From Beroe forskalii (Eukaryota > Ctenophora > Nuda > Beroida > Beroidae), in contig WFMF01000237.1 of assembly GCA_011033025.1 (NCBI GenBank), forward strand, positions 186,001 through 250,000: a stretch of DNA of 64,000 bases, in the 5' to 3' direction. The position numbers were made by a program, and so were the translations under genes. Position 1 is the first letter of the stretch; each line of letters begins with the position of its first letter. Under the pieces are notes generated by a model. That model was not told the origin of the DNA and ran no database searches. It saw only the letters and a program-made list of their open reading frames with translations. Below, in pieces: positions 1 to 12,248 of this stretch.

Positions 1-989
1 GTTGATTATATGCGCGCGCGCGGGGCAGGGAGCGTAGTCAGGTGCTCGATCACGTGACCGGAATGCGCTGTTCCTATTGGTCGGTGAGCGGTCAGTCCTT
101 AGCCATTATATTGTGACCTATAATAGCAGTAGCGGTACAATATATAATCCATTGTAAGATTGTATATAGAATAGACTCGTGACATTTGCAGCAGTATAGT
201 ACACAATGTGATTATTATATAGGTACTGAAAGGATGAAAGTCCGTTTAAAAACGCGCACACTTAAATGTTTTATCAGGTTTATGTGAAAATTCCAGTAAA
301 CGCGTTCCAAAACAACAAATCATCGTGTTATAACCTACAATATAAAAACATAACAATAATCCTTTGTAAGCTCTGCCTTGCCTGAATAAAATTAAGAGGA
401 AAGTCTTTAGTTTAGCAGCCGGACAATACAAAAACTGAAAACAGAACTTTTTATTACTTCATTAATTCACCGGCACTATTATGTTAAAGATTAAAATTAA
501 ATCAATTATTTTAGAGTTTCATTGTTCCTCGCTGCAGGTAAATTGTGGAATTGCGCAACAATATAGTAAGGGAGTAGCTGCTTTTTGTGGTTTATTTTGT
601 TAAGCCAAACAATGCGTTCCACAGTATTTTAGCAAGAAAAATATGTGACATTTAAAATCAATTCCGCGGAAGAGAGTCGGCTGAGCAGCTGCTCGTATTA
701 CAATTTAGGTTAATATATTGAAATCTTGAGAAATCTCGAACACATGCGTATTCTGGTCCCTCAGTAATATTAATTTATCAATGGATTTTCACAAGTCATT
801 TTCTACAACTCCAAGTGAAACAAAAACACGCATTCCATTATCAAACCCCGCCCTTCTCCGTCATTCCGATGATATCACTTCCAGAAAACCTTCCTCTGGT
901 ACAATCTTTTTTTCTTTTCTTTTTTATTATCTTTTTCTTATTTTCCGGTACAATCTCCTAATGGAATGCTCACTAAAGTTTACTTTCAG

Positions 990-3338
990 TGTACCCGCAT
1001 TTAAAGTTGGTGATGAGAGGGACAGCACGACCTCGCCCAAGAGCTCGCCCTCCACTGTGCCCGTCATCAAGACCGAGCAGGGCAGCTCGCCCATGGACAC
1101 CGCCTCACCCATCAAACTAACCTGCACCCGACCTGATACTCCCAAGGTGGGTACACTCATCAAACTATCCACTTCCCCACCCCTAAGTCTAGTCTCCCCA
1201 TCCCCTCCTCCCTCACCCATCAAACTAACCTGCACCCGACCTGACACTCCCAAGGTGGGTACACTTATCCACTCCCCCACTCCTAATCCTGAACTTTGCC
1301 CTCAATGCCTCTCATCAAACTATCCACTACCCCTTCAAACTACCCACTGTTCAACCTATCCACTCCCCCCACTCCTGACCCAAGTCTTTGCCCTCAAGGC
1401 CTTTTTCTCTAACCATTGAACACTCTATTTCCCCCTCAATGCCCATTGCCCAACTCCACCACTCCTAACCCAAGTCCCTTCTCACACTCCCCTCCTCCCT
1501 CTAGTCTTCCTCCCTCACTCCCCTCCTCCCTCAGTCGGCGGACGAGTCTGACTCGGGCTCGGTGTCGTTCCCGGCGTACACGGACCAGACCCGGAGCATC
1601 GGGTCGCAGAAGTGGCCCAGACAGGAGTGCTGCCACGAGGCGTTCCACATCATGCTCCAACATGTGCGAGAAACCAGCTCCAAGAACATCATGCTCTGCA
1701 ACCGTGAGTTAATTTTCTTCTTTTTTTCTTTTTACTTGTTTTGGTATCTTGTTTGGGTGCCAAATTTTTTCATCGTTTTCGAAAATTCGCTTTTAAATGC
1801 TGCGAATTGCAATTCTATTTCTAGAACCTGAATTCCGAAATTTTTTTTGGCAAACTAGTAAATCAATAGCCAATACCGCGGTTCATTAAGCAACTTTTTA
1901 ACTTGGTTTCGCAATATTGTCCGCTAACACGTTAAAATGTTCGAACGGATTGTGTCTCAACTTGCGAATGTGATTTATCATTCAGCTATTCAATAGTTTC
2001 GTCATATTGAATTCCAGGAAATGTCCTTGTTTTGTTTTGTTTTTTGGCAATCTTGCACTCAATTTCAGAGTGAATATTAAAATCACGAGAAATTTTGTGC
2101 TTTGTTTATCACCTATATATGCTGTCTGTGTCTTTGTTATTTTGTTGTTTTGTTTATTCATAAGCATGTGATAGTTATTTTCTCATTTGCCATAAAGAAA
2201 ATTCGGAATTCCAGACTTGATGGTTTCTGTAAATTTGCTATCTCAAAGGAAAATGTTCAATTAAATAATTGAGGAACAATGCTTTTTGTTTTGCCCCGAT
2301 CGAACAATGATCATAATATTATCGCTTTCATAAATAAAACTATAATAATGATACATATATATTGCGAAAATATAATGTTTCGATAAGATGAACAGCATAG
2401 TACTGAGCACGTCGTTTACTAAACCGTTGGAATTCCTGCATGACAACTGTAAACAAATCTCCGTTTTTCCGAACTGTATCAAGTATTTAGCACTCGCTGC
2501 TCTTGGACACGAGCCATGTTCCTGAACGTTATCACGTGATGCAGTGTCACGTGATCTGCAATCCGTCACGTGACACGCACTTTTGTAGGTCGTACTGAAA
2601 AATTGGCGAACACGGATGCGAGCGTTATAATAGTGATTATGATAGTGAATTAGTGACGTTGCGGTGTTGTATTGAGTTGTTGCGCGCAGCACAACCAAGG
2701 CTTACAAGCAGTGAGTCGTCGCGTGATCCATCACTCTTCACTGATAATAGCGATTCATAATCATATCATATGTGCTGCGGATTATGTTCGATTGACGGAA
2801 AATATACAACTTAACAAATTATAAATCATTTACCATGGTGATCTTTTAAATCAAAGCAATTTCAAAATAAACATCGCACTAAATGTACGATGGCATTAGA
2901 TAATAAATATCGGAAAGATTATTGTTAAGATAAGACTATTGATTTTTCTTATCGCTGGGTATCAAAATGTGACTGAATTACCTATGTTTTTCAGATTTGG
3001 AGCAGATGTACAAGCACCTAACTCCAGTCAAGCGTGATCGCACCTGGACATCCCCGACTCCCGGTAAGAATTTAAATTGCAAATGTGTGAAGTTTATTTC
3101 CTGTATGAAAGTATGAAGTTTGCTTTATGTCGGAAAAGTCTGACTCTGATGATAATTCGAATAATTTGCGCCCCCTGATGAGCCAACAAGTTACAAATTT
3201 CCCCGATAACTTTAGTCTTTAAATAGTTTCTCCTTTATCAACCTTATCAGCGAATGCAGCTTTTAACCATCACGTTTTTCAGAAACGGATCTGGACAACC
3301 CCATGAAACGTATCAGGATGTCCTCCCCCAATAGTTGA
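990..3338 (+). CDS. 3' part of an unrecognised, probably nuclear, protein gene (4 exons seen)
   Basis: Four exons join in frame: 990-1146, 1535-1703, 2995-3063 and 3283-3338, with a TGA stop at 3336-3338. All acceptors are pyrimidine-rich and end in CAG. The donors read GTGGGT, GTGAGT and GTAAGA. The first exon encodes a Ser/Pro/Thr-rich stretch with a sumoylation-type motif (VIKTEQ) and several SP/TP sites. The second is rich in acidic residues and Ser, then gives a His/Cys-containing stretch (WPRQECCHEAFHIMLQHV). The last two give LEQMYKHLTPVKRDR and a short basic C-terminus (PMKRIRM). The SUMO motif and the basic segments suggest a nuclear regulator; this is inference, and I do not recognise the family. 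The 5' end is missing; it lies upstream of 990 or outside the window. The first donor region is tandemly duplicated (see the repeat at 1106-1270), so use of the second donor is possible. Confidence 0.6.
1106..1270 (+). repeat. Tandem duplication of an exon end with its splice donor
   Basis: The segment at 1106-1162 (end of the exon, donor AAG|GTGGGT and start of the intron) is repeated at about 1215-1270 with two substitutions seen. Both copies keep the codons for SPIKLTCTRPDTPK and the GTGGGT donor. Confidence 0.85.
2531..2575. promoter_or_regulatory. Cluster of three CACGTG E-boxes
   Basis: Three TCACGTGA/C sites lie within 45 bases, inside the intron at 1704-2994. CACGTG is the consensus of bHLH-ZIP factors (MYC/MAX, USF, MITF). 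The tight spacing suggests an intronic enhancer or alternative promoter. Single CACGTG sites also occur elsewhere in the window (near 50, 6973, 8407, 8442, 42052 and 42150), so chance or a repeat origin is possible. Confidence 0.35.
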
Positions 3339-3984
3339 ACTGATAGCAGTACAATACACCTTATGTTAAAGTTCTAGTGCAGTGACAAGCAGTGACCGTG
3401 GTCGACAGTGACCGTGGCTGGCAGTGGCCGGCAGTGGCTCACGGCAGTGCCGGCAGTGAGCTCTGCGAGGCGTTAGGAAATTGAAAGGGCCAAGAAACAT
3501 TCATGATATGTTATGTTAGGAACTCCGAAACTATATTTGACATCACACACACAGGGATTGACACAGGGTGTAAATTAGATTTTTTCGTAGAGGGTCTTGA
3601 AAAATAACTATGAAAATTAGCGATGAAAGTCTATAGAGCGATAAAAATAGTTTTATGGGACTACAAAATAACAGTGACGAAATAATCATGGCATCATGGT
3701 TTAGAAATTTCTAGATTTCAGAGTTACCTTTGTTCAAACCGCTTATATTTTTCGCGCATGTGCGACCATATTATCTTTGAAGAGGATCTTTAAACAGGAG
3801 TGTTATGTCCCTGTTATTGTTGTGTATTGTATATGATTACTATTGATATATTATATTATTTTGAATTTAATGATATGTAACATCTGAATATGATGAAAGT
3901 TGCTTTGCTCAGTGAGCACGCTTCGGAAAAGCATGACCTATAATTATATTATTTAACTATCTATATTATCTGCTGTGTTCCAAA

Positions 3985-4080
3985 AAATACCATTGCAGTT
4001 CTTGAAAAAATACCATTGCTGTTCTTGAAAAATACCAAGATACCAAAGTAGTTCTTGAAAAAATACCAATGCAGTTCAAT
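3985..4080. repeat. Degenerate tandem repeat, ~24-base unit
   Basis: Four imperfect copies of a unit with the core AAAAAATACCATTGCAGTTC follow one another. The later copies are degraded. Confidence 0.7.
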
Positions 4081-4549
4081 AATTGCACAATTTTTTGGAA
4101 CATTCTTAATTTTATAAAGTTAAGATTTAACTATCACACCGATGTATTATGAGCTAATTTTCGTCTTAAGACCCGTTTTATTTATCATTATAACCATCAA
4201 GTTTTGAAACCAATTATCACAATTGTTCTTCGACTTGATTTAAGTCAATTACACAATCAATTTATCATTATTCACTGCATGTTTAAACTTAAAAGGCATT
4301 ACTTATTGTTATGCGTTTAAAATTAGAATATTTCAGCATTTGTTGATTAAACATATTAAGATGACACATAACTTGACACATTTAAGTAGCGATAATATGT
4401 CACCGGTATATATCAAGTCCTTCCGTGAATAAGAATTAACGTTATCATTATTCTATATATTTGACACCATGATATGAATTTGTCATTAAATGCCATTATT
4501 TATTTATTTATATTCTCATTCGAATTTAAACTAGGTTACTATTGGTGGC

Positions 4550-4670
4550 GTATTAGCTTGCCCACAGGTCATTGATCAATCAGCGTGCGTATTGACTGTT
4601 AACATGCGCGCTGATTGGTCAATGTTATGACGATTTTGAAGTCCTAAGGGTAAGCCACGCCACCGATATT
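4550..4670. repeat. Small inverted repeat, MITE-like
   Basis: The ends read TTGGTGGCGTATTAGCTT and AAGCCACGCCACCGATA, which are imperfect inverted copies. A second inner inverted pair surrounds ATTGACTGTTAACATG (sequence around CAGCGTGCG and CGCGCTGATTG). About 120 bases with no coding capacity suggests a small non-autonomous DNA element. No clear target duplication was identified. Confidence 0.45.
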
Positions 4671-7600
4671 TATGCATATGATAATATGGACTCCACATGA
4701 ACATAACGTGCAGTTTTATGAAGCTGATTTTGACTTGGTTCAGTTTGAATTAAATTTAACAATAATTAACACAGACGTTTAATGATGAGAAGTTAATTAG
4801 GTTAGCACCATTGATAAGGTTAAACACTAACAGAATTGATATGGTGATATTTCAGATATATATCAAACTTATTCGAGTTGTTTTGTGAATCGTAGATCTA
4901 ACTCTTTAATCATGCTTTTGAACTTTCGAGTATTTGGGTAACCGGACTTTTTAAAACTTTGCAAAATTAAACAAAATTTTCACTTTCCATTTTTAGAATT
5001 CTATCAACGAAGCTCCAAACTTAGATGGATATCTTCGGTGACAAATAAATTGCAGAGTTGCTGCAAATTTCAAAAAAAATATATGAGCCAGCAAGCCAAC
5101 TCTTCTGCATTAGAATAGGTCCTTGGTCAGTATCCCGTTCCTACCAAATTATTGCCAAGCCTCTTAATATTGCCTGCGAACAATAAAATTCTAATCATTA
5201 CTAATGCAACTCTCAGACAACATTTCCGGAAATTTCCATGTCCCCTGGTAAATTAGCAACCCAATTAATGCGGACATCCAGTACACTTGCATTGACATAA
5301 TTACAAGAAACCTGGCTAACCCAATCCAAGCGCTCAACCTAATTCTCTGACCCTGAGTCACGCAGCTGGAATTAGGTACAACCGTACCTAATTCCTCCTT
5401 TCTAGACCTGCTGTATCAGTAATAAAAGCATAAGTCCAGGAAGTAATTCAGGGAAAGTTATGTGCGACCTTCCTGACTCAATAAATACTTTGGTACAGGC
5501 TTCTGACCAGGGAAATAGAAAAATAGCTTTCGTAATCCAGTTCAGTTTCAGCATCATCCGACAGTCCGACATCTTAGGTATCTCCAAAGATGATTAGAAT
5601 TCAAGTAGAACCGGTCCAGTTTCTATCACCCCTAAGTCAAGCCAATTAACATAATATTTTTGAAAAATTTACAGTTACAAAATTTTATCGTCCAACACCC
5701 AGGCTCGATTGTTCAATATTTTCTGAAACTTTTATCCATTAATTTTTAGCTATGTTCTCTTTTAAGTTAAATTCAAATTTCAAGATAAACCTACTATATT
5801 TTAAGAATAACAAATAAATAGCTGTTCCTATTTTAGATTGATTTATCTTAAGACTAAGATCAGGGATATCATATTCTATGGTTAAACGATGGCGTCATTA
5901 TCATAGTCCACAATGGTGAATTGAGGGCGTTGAAAAGCGTCCTCTTTCAGTGTATCGCAATGGTATGTCTCCCATATTAACAGCTCTGAATGATGTCACA
6001 AATTAAAACCTAACTTTTTTGTACCTTACACCTTTCGGTAACCATAACGGCAATCTCAACCTACTAACCCTAAAGGATAAGGTTGCTAAACCTTCATCCA
6101 CCCATATCCTAGCCATTGACACCCCAACTGTATCCCTGACATCCCTGCTGATGTACTGAAACATATTTTTCTCAGTGACAATATTATCATTGATACTAAA
6201 AGCTTAAAGGTTAAACAATATGGGAGAACAACCGCGGTATCGACCCTGTTTAACGGCACTTATTGTTATTAAATGTACTACCCAATCATTACTGAATTAA
6301 AAGATGATATGATAATGTATGGTTGACTTTTGCTGTTTTAAATATATTAAATATTATTGCGTGTTGACACGCTTTGCCGTTGATTTCCAGTAACGTTCTT
6401 GTTTTAATTTTCCTTCAAACTATGAACTTGAAAACAATACGAATTCTTCCTGTGGTGGGGAACAATGCACATCAAATTCCTTTTGATAAAATCTTTCTAC
6501 TGAGCTGGTGGGAAGTGGCTGCGTTATCAGGGATCAAAGTAGTGAGTTGATGACGTTGACCTGTCAACTTGTGCAAGGGATGGAATGAAATGCTTTCCAA
6601 AATTTTCGGGAATTGGTCGGCTTAAACGAGAACATCCAAAAGAGCTTTATACTTTCTGTAAACGTGGTAAAACACAAACTTTGGTGGTTGTTAAATATTT
6701 CCAAGACCTGCTATTATATATGCTTGGCGATAACATTAATAACAAAATAAAGCTATTCACTGTTCGGGGAGGAAAACATCTAGATTTTGGTAAGTAGCAT
6801 TAGCAACTCCACTACTGTTGCTGTAAATTTAACATTGTTCACGCAGGGGGGAGGATTCCCTTCGAACTAGCTCCCCAAGTATACTACATATATTGAGAGG
6901 TGCTAAATGTCAAATAGTGCTTGTTAATCCAAATTTTACCGCATATCTACTCCGAAACAGTGATTGGCTTTCCTGGGTCACGTGAGGACAAGCTGGCCAA
7001 TGGGAATAACAAACTCAATAGAGCATAAAAACGATAATTCTTCTAAATAGTCTTTAAGCAGGAATCCCCAATGCATGCTATGGAGCTTGGTTAGGTGCTC
7101 CTTCATTGGCCGAGGACTCTTTGTTTGCTTGACCGAGCTGCAAACTACGACAACAATTAATCGTGCACCAAAGTCACAGCCTCTGTAATTCCTTGCCAAC
7201 TGGTATGGTCGAAAATTATTAAAAATATTAAACGTCAAAGGATGACGCTTTCTACGCAGGAATTTCCCACGGCTTGCTAACAAATGCTTTGTTTCAGTGG
7301 TGTATTACTTTATTGGTCAATGTCGGTTCTCTTCAGGAAAGAAATTGGCCGAATGAATTGTTGAAAACGTAAGAGCTGCTTTGTTCTTATGTCCTTTGAT
7401 TCCACGGTCAAATTTTGGCCCCTGAAATAGGAATAAGGACTTTTAAGTCTCCTGCCATAGACCCGTTACCTTGGTTTCACCATGTTCCTTCCTTGCACCA
7501 ATAAAATTTACAATTTTTCTAAAATTCATTCCAGGTTTACTGTTTACAGTACATTCTTGGTTCTTGAAGTCTGCGCTATGTGCCTATGGACTACAGGCAA

Positions 7601-8742
7601 CGTACTTTTCCAAAGCCTTCTCTTTAAGAAAAAAATCTTGGGGGGGGGGGCTCGCCCCCTGCTAGCTCTAAAGTCTGTGTAAAGGCTTGTATACTGTATG
7701 TATCCTGCTATCGGATTAAGTCACTAACTTTTGAAACATTCCTAGGTTCACAACGCTTCTACCGTTAGAGCAGAGCTATGTAAGGAAACCTTTCTTGTTT
7801 CTCTTTGATTTTTAAACTTTGAGAAATATTTCCTGGGTCAACATTTCAAATCAGGCTTTCTGGTTCATGACTTCAACCTAAATATATAAACCTCCTAACT
7901 TAGTGAACCTAATTATGCTATTCTTCTGTTTTACTTTTACGAGTACATACTTCGCTTCATTCCATATAATATCTGAAAAATGCAAACATTCACTTTACCG
8001 AGATCCTCATGGACCCTGACACCGGTAGGTTCCAGATATTGACAGAGCTCTGTACTGCTGTTTCTTACAATGGCTCTAATGATGGACACATGCGTAAAGA
8101 CCTCCATTGTTCGTCTCAGACCACAGTACATCCCCTCTGCATGACCATGAAACAGTCCCCTGAACATAAGGTTGGAGTATATAACCCCCAAGGACTTTGC
8201 TTTCCGAAGTGCATGGGTACCTATTTAAGGATGTGTGTGTACTGAAAAAAAAGAGAATGGATCAAGCATGATGTGAGGGGCAGCACACGCAGTACCCTAG
8301 CAATATAACATGATGAACGACCGAAGTCATGATACCCCGCACAAATACCAATTGGCAACTTTAATTGAGTAACAGTTAGAGAACATGGCAGGAATCAACT
8401 GGTAGGTCACGTGAGCCGAGTTAACAGAGCCTACAGAGGACTCACGTGATACCAACTGAAACAACAACGAGTATTATACTCTCTCGATCTATTACTACAT
8501 CCTAAATTCGGGGGGTCTCAGGCACCACGAACATAAACGTATTGAGTGGTTCCTCACCAATTCACCATTCTGACACCTGATGATGACATCACTTTTAGCC
8601 CCGTGTTTTTAGAGCTCGCTAAAATGTGGGATCATGCGAACAGCTCGATAATGCACCACCCAGGGGTACAGAGCGAGGCTAACAGATTGGTACCATAGAG
8701 CTCGCCACACAGTATATCACACGTATTATGGTCCCCCAGTGA

Positions 8743-8844
8743 CATCATCGGAAGAGGACCTCCTATAGCCGTAGGACACTTTAATGCCCTCCCGGGAGGG
8801 CATTAAAGTGTCCTACGACTATAGGAGGTCCTCTTCCGATGATG
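8743..8844. repeat. 102-base palindrome
   Basis: Two 51-base arms meet at CCCGGG (8791-8796) with no spacer. Only one mismatched pair was seen when reading outwards. The arms contain GAGGACCTCC and ACACTTTAATGCC. There is no coding content. Confidence 0.9.
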
Positions 8845-11682
8845 GAATGGTTGACTTTTTTCTTTGAAATTGCGATAGTGAAACACAATCGCGAGAGGGT
8901 TATAGTTACCTCTTGAATCGTAATGAATTTGAAGGTTAATAAAGGAGTTTCAATAACGACCAGTAGTGATTTCATAATTAGGAGGGGGGAAAGCTGAAGA
9001 GCCATCAGAAAGTTTGCATTGTTCTCGCAATGCCAGTGATGATTGCCCGGTCTATTCAGGGGTTCTTCTGAGCACGTAGCAGCCTGTCGTGATACCGTCC
9101 ATTATTCTGAATTAATCACTGGTCCCATTTAATGAGCAGTAAATCCTATTAATTAGCCGCATTAATTGCGTAATGTACTTCAAGGTCAGCTCCTCCACCA
9201 ATAGTTCATTGTGATTTGACAGCGACTAGGAAACGGATTGACGGATCCCTTGACGTTAATCAATGGAATGAAAAATTGACTGAATAATTATATAAACGGA
9301 GCGTTTAGCTGCATTTGAGTATAATAGTGATAGTCAGACCGGTAAAAGGTCAGGCTTTGTGCTGGATATAACTCACGGATTTAACTCAGACCCACCCCCG
9401 TAATTTGAGTGCAGCATACGGATCTGAGGAGGAAGTTGAGAGTGACGTCATTATCATGGTTTAGAGTAAAGAATTGTCGACGTATTTAAGCCTCCTATTT
9501 TCTCAGGAAACTTCCCCAATGAATTAAACATACTGCGGGAGCTGGAAAATTATGAAGGACGTCTTGACACGCTGGATGGTTAGGTGGAATGGTAGATCTA
9601 CAATCCAGACAATCAATATTTCAGCTATCCATTACGTATTTCCAGGGGGCTAGCTGCAGTCAAAATTTTGAGTGGGATGGAGATTTAATAACTTAAGTAC
9701 AAGAAAATTTCGTTTTCAATTTTGCCAATGTTATAACTGCTGATTGGGCTACCCATCATGGTTAAATTCAGCTGCTATCTATGTCTGGACACATTGAGAC
9801 CCTTGCCCTGTCCAGCGTCCTGAGTCCTCTCCGTTTGGCGCATTGGCGAAATAGACACATTGACCCACTGAGGTCATCCACTATTACTTCTCTCACTACA
9901 TGGGCTACACCCCCTAGATTTCAAATCATCGCAAAAAAAATCTTCGAAGGATTTTTTAGACCCCAGAAAGGATTTTTTCCAAAAAAATCATCACCAAAAT
10001 GAAGTGCAAAATTAAGCTGACTTAAGGTTAAACAGGAATTACCTTAACATTCACCTTCTTAGAACTTAGAAAAAAACATGATTTTAGTAGAATTTTTATG
10101 CTGATTAGTGAAAATTAGGGACATGAAAAATGAAAATCTGCTTATGGAAATTTAGACCCCCGTTAGTTTTCGACAACCCCCCCTTGGGGGCTTCGAGTTC
10201 TTAGTACTTTAGTAGCTCAAAAATCTGTGTAACGGCATGTCTCAGTGCACACTGTTATTGTAGCATTGCGTCTCAATGGAATAACAATGGCATGTCTCTG
10301 TGTTGTGCAAAGGATTGTCGGGCATTGGACCAACGGGAGGTTTGTTAGTATACACCCCATAACAATATGCTGATTTCTCTTGACTAAATAATAATAATTA
10401 TTATAATGAAGTAATAATCAGGTCATGTGTCTGTGTTCTCTTCATTATACGGGTCAAGGACCTTCTTCCTCTTCTTCTTCCAAACAGATACCTGTCTTTA
10501 CAGGGATACCTGTCTAAGGTCTCCCAGCCAAATGACAGGCGATTGGTATGTCATTATCAGGGCCTATCATGGGGAGTTAATGACGTCTCGAGGCCTATAA
10601 TTGGTGGGGGTTTCAGTGTTGGTTCATTAGGAAAAGGATATAGAGAACACATTACTGCTGACTCATTACCATTAACATACATAGCCCTGGGACAGTATTA
10701 ATATTCATGAGGGTTCTGCTAATAAATCTTTATCATGCTTTTTGTTATGGGCCACCCTTCAAATCAATTAGATAGCTCCAATGACTACCTATTAATAATC
10801 GGATTGATTTGCAGAGTCTTACATAGCTGAGTGATGGCTCACATAGACAAGTTTGGGGACTTGGGTGGAGCTTTCCTCAATCATTGGATGATCAAATGAG
10901 GTTGGATGATATCACTGATGGTAGTGTGAGAAAACAATTAGACCATAAGATATGGAGGACCCGGGCATCTTTCAAAATAAATCAGATTTCAGAGTTGTTT
11001 GGGTCCAATTAGTGATTAAGTCCTATATAATTTGTAATACCAATGAATCACGAATTTTTTGATGAGTCAGGAAAATTAGAATTAGAAAAAGAAATGTTGG
11101 AAGGAAGTATTGCAAAATGTAAAGGCTGTGGTAAGGTGTAAGACTTAGGTTCAGAGGACCTTGACATTTTACCATGATTGAACTTACTATCCAAAATATG
11201 TAAACTTAATTGATCTTCCTTTGAGGTGCACCAAAGTTTCAATAATGGATCTCCGAACACCTTAAACCTATTTTGAATTATGCAAACCATTTATTCCATA
11301 TTGGTGGCTCTCGATCAATTTTCATTCAAATTACGATACACCAGGTACCGTACACCATTAAAACATTTGGGCCGAGCAGCCAGATTTCCGGAACACATTA
11401 GAACTTTAATAGCTCCTCCGATAGGGTGCTGCAGAAACCTGAGGTTTTTACCTCACAAACTTCCATTACCACTATAGCTAAATATTATCAAGGTTATCAG
11501 GGCTGAACAATCAGTTAATAGCGATACAGGGCAAAGCAGCACTGCAGAAACCTTACATTTGTACCACTCAAACTTCCATTACCAGCTACCCTGCTACCAT
11601 TATAGTCATTACCCAAGCTGAAGAAATAGCAAGAACCACTTTCTATAGGATTCGAAGCAACTTCAGCACTCATGTTGCTACA

Positions 11683-11826
11683 GGGTTGCTTAAAGGGTTG
11701 CTAGGGTTGCTAAAGGGTTGCTACAGGGTTGCTTAAAGGGTTGCTTAAGGGTTGCTACAGGGTTGCTTAAAGGGTTGCTAAAGGGTTGCTAAAGGGTTGC
11801 TAAAGGGTTGCTAAAGGGTTGCTTAA
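11683..11826. repeat. Minisatellite, 11-base unit
   Basis: A run of GGGTTGC units joined by TAAA, TACA or TTAA gives alternating 11- and 12-base periods. It lies about 420 bases upstream of the receptor start codon. Confidence 0.9.
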
Positions 11827-12248
11827 GTATGAACAGTGATAAACAGCACTGCTGATATGATTTTCAGAAAACATCTTTAGAAGATTATCGGGCATTGAAT
11901 ATAATCAGTTTGGGAACTGGGAAGGCCGGAAATCTCGCTGGGTATAACTGAATGACAGTTTTTAGTGGACCTTTAAGAGGAATTTGGAATTTTCTTGATT
12001 CCTGTAACTATCATATATCCTTTATTCCGTCAAGGCAATTTATGTACAAAATCTTAACGCAGCAAGGCGAATCGATAATATCAGTAATTGTTAAAATCCC
12101 TACTCAAACGCAAGTTTTCCCCCGCTATCGGCATATTAAAAATCAATAGCTTCAATTGCCACTTCCCTGTCACACTCTCACACTTTCTCTGCTAATCTCT
12201 CACTTCCATTCGACACTCCCAAGCTTTATTTGCTAATACATCCCACAT

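Larger units (their letters stand above)
3339..12248. other. Gene-poor stretch, 8.9 kb
   Basis: I see no convincing exon on either strand. The open frames are short, unrelated to anything I recognise and lack good splice sites. Contents noted separately: a degenerate 24-base repeat near 3985-4080, a small inverted repeat at 4550-4670, a perfect-looking palindrome at 8743-8844, and an 11-base minisatellite near 11683-11826. Homopolymer G occurs at about 7640. Clusters of homeodomain-like TAATTA sites (for example 9130-9180) could be enhancers, but nothing here proves it. Confidence 0.6.

Noticed and set aside
927-1280. Minus-strand frame opposite the first gene
   Set aside because: Antisense shadow of the duplicated exon segment.
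6585-6797. 70-codon plus-strand frame
   Set aside because: Surrounded by gene-poor DNA, with no support beyond being open.
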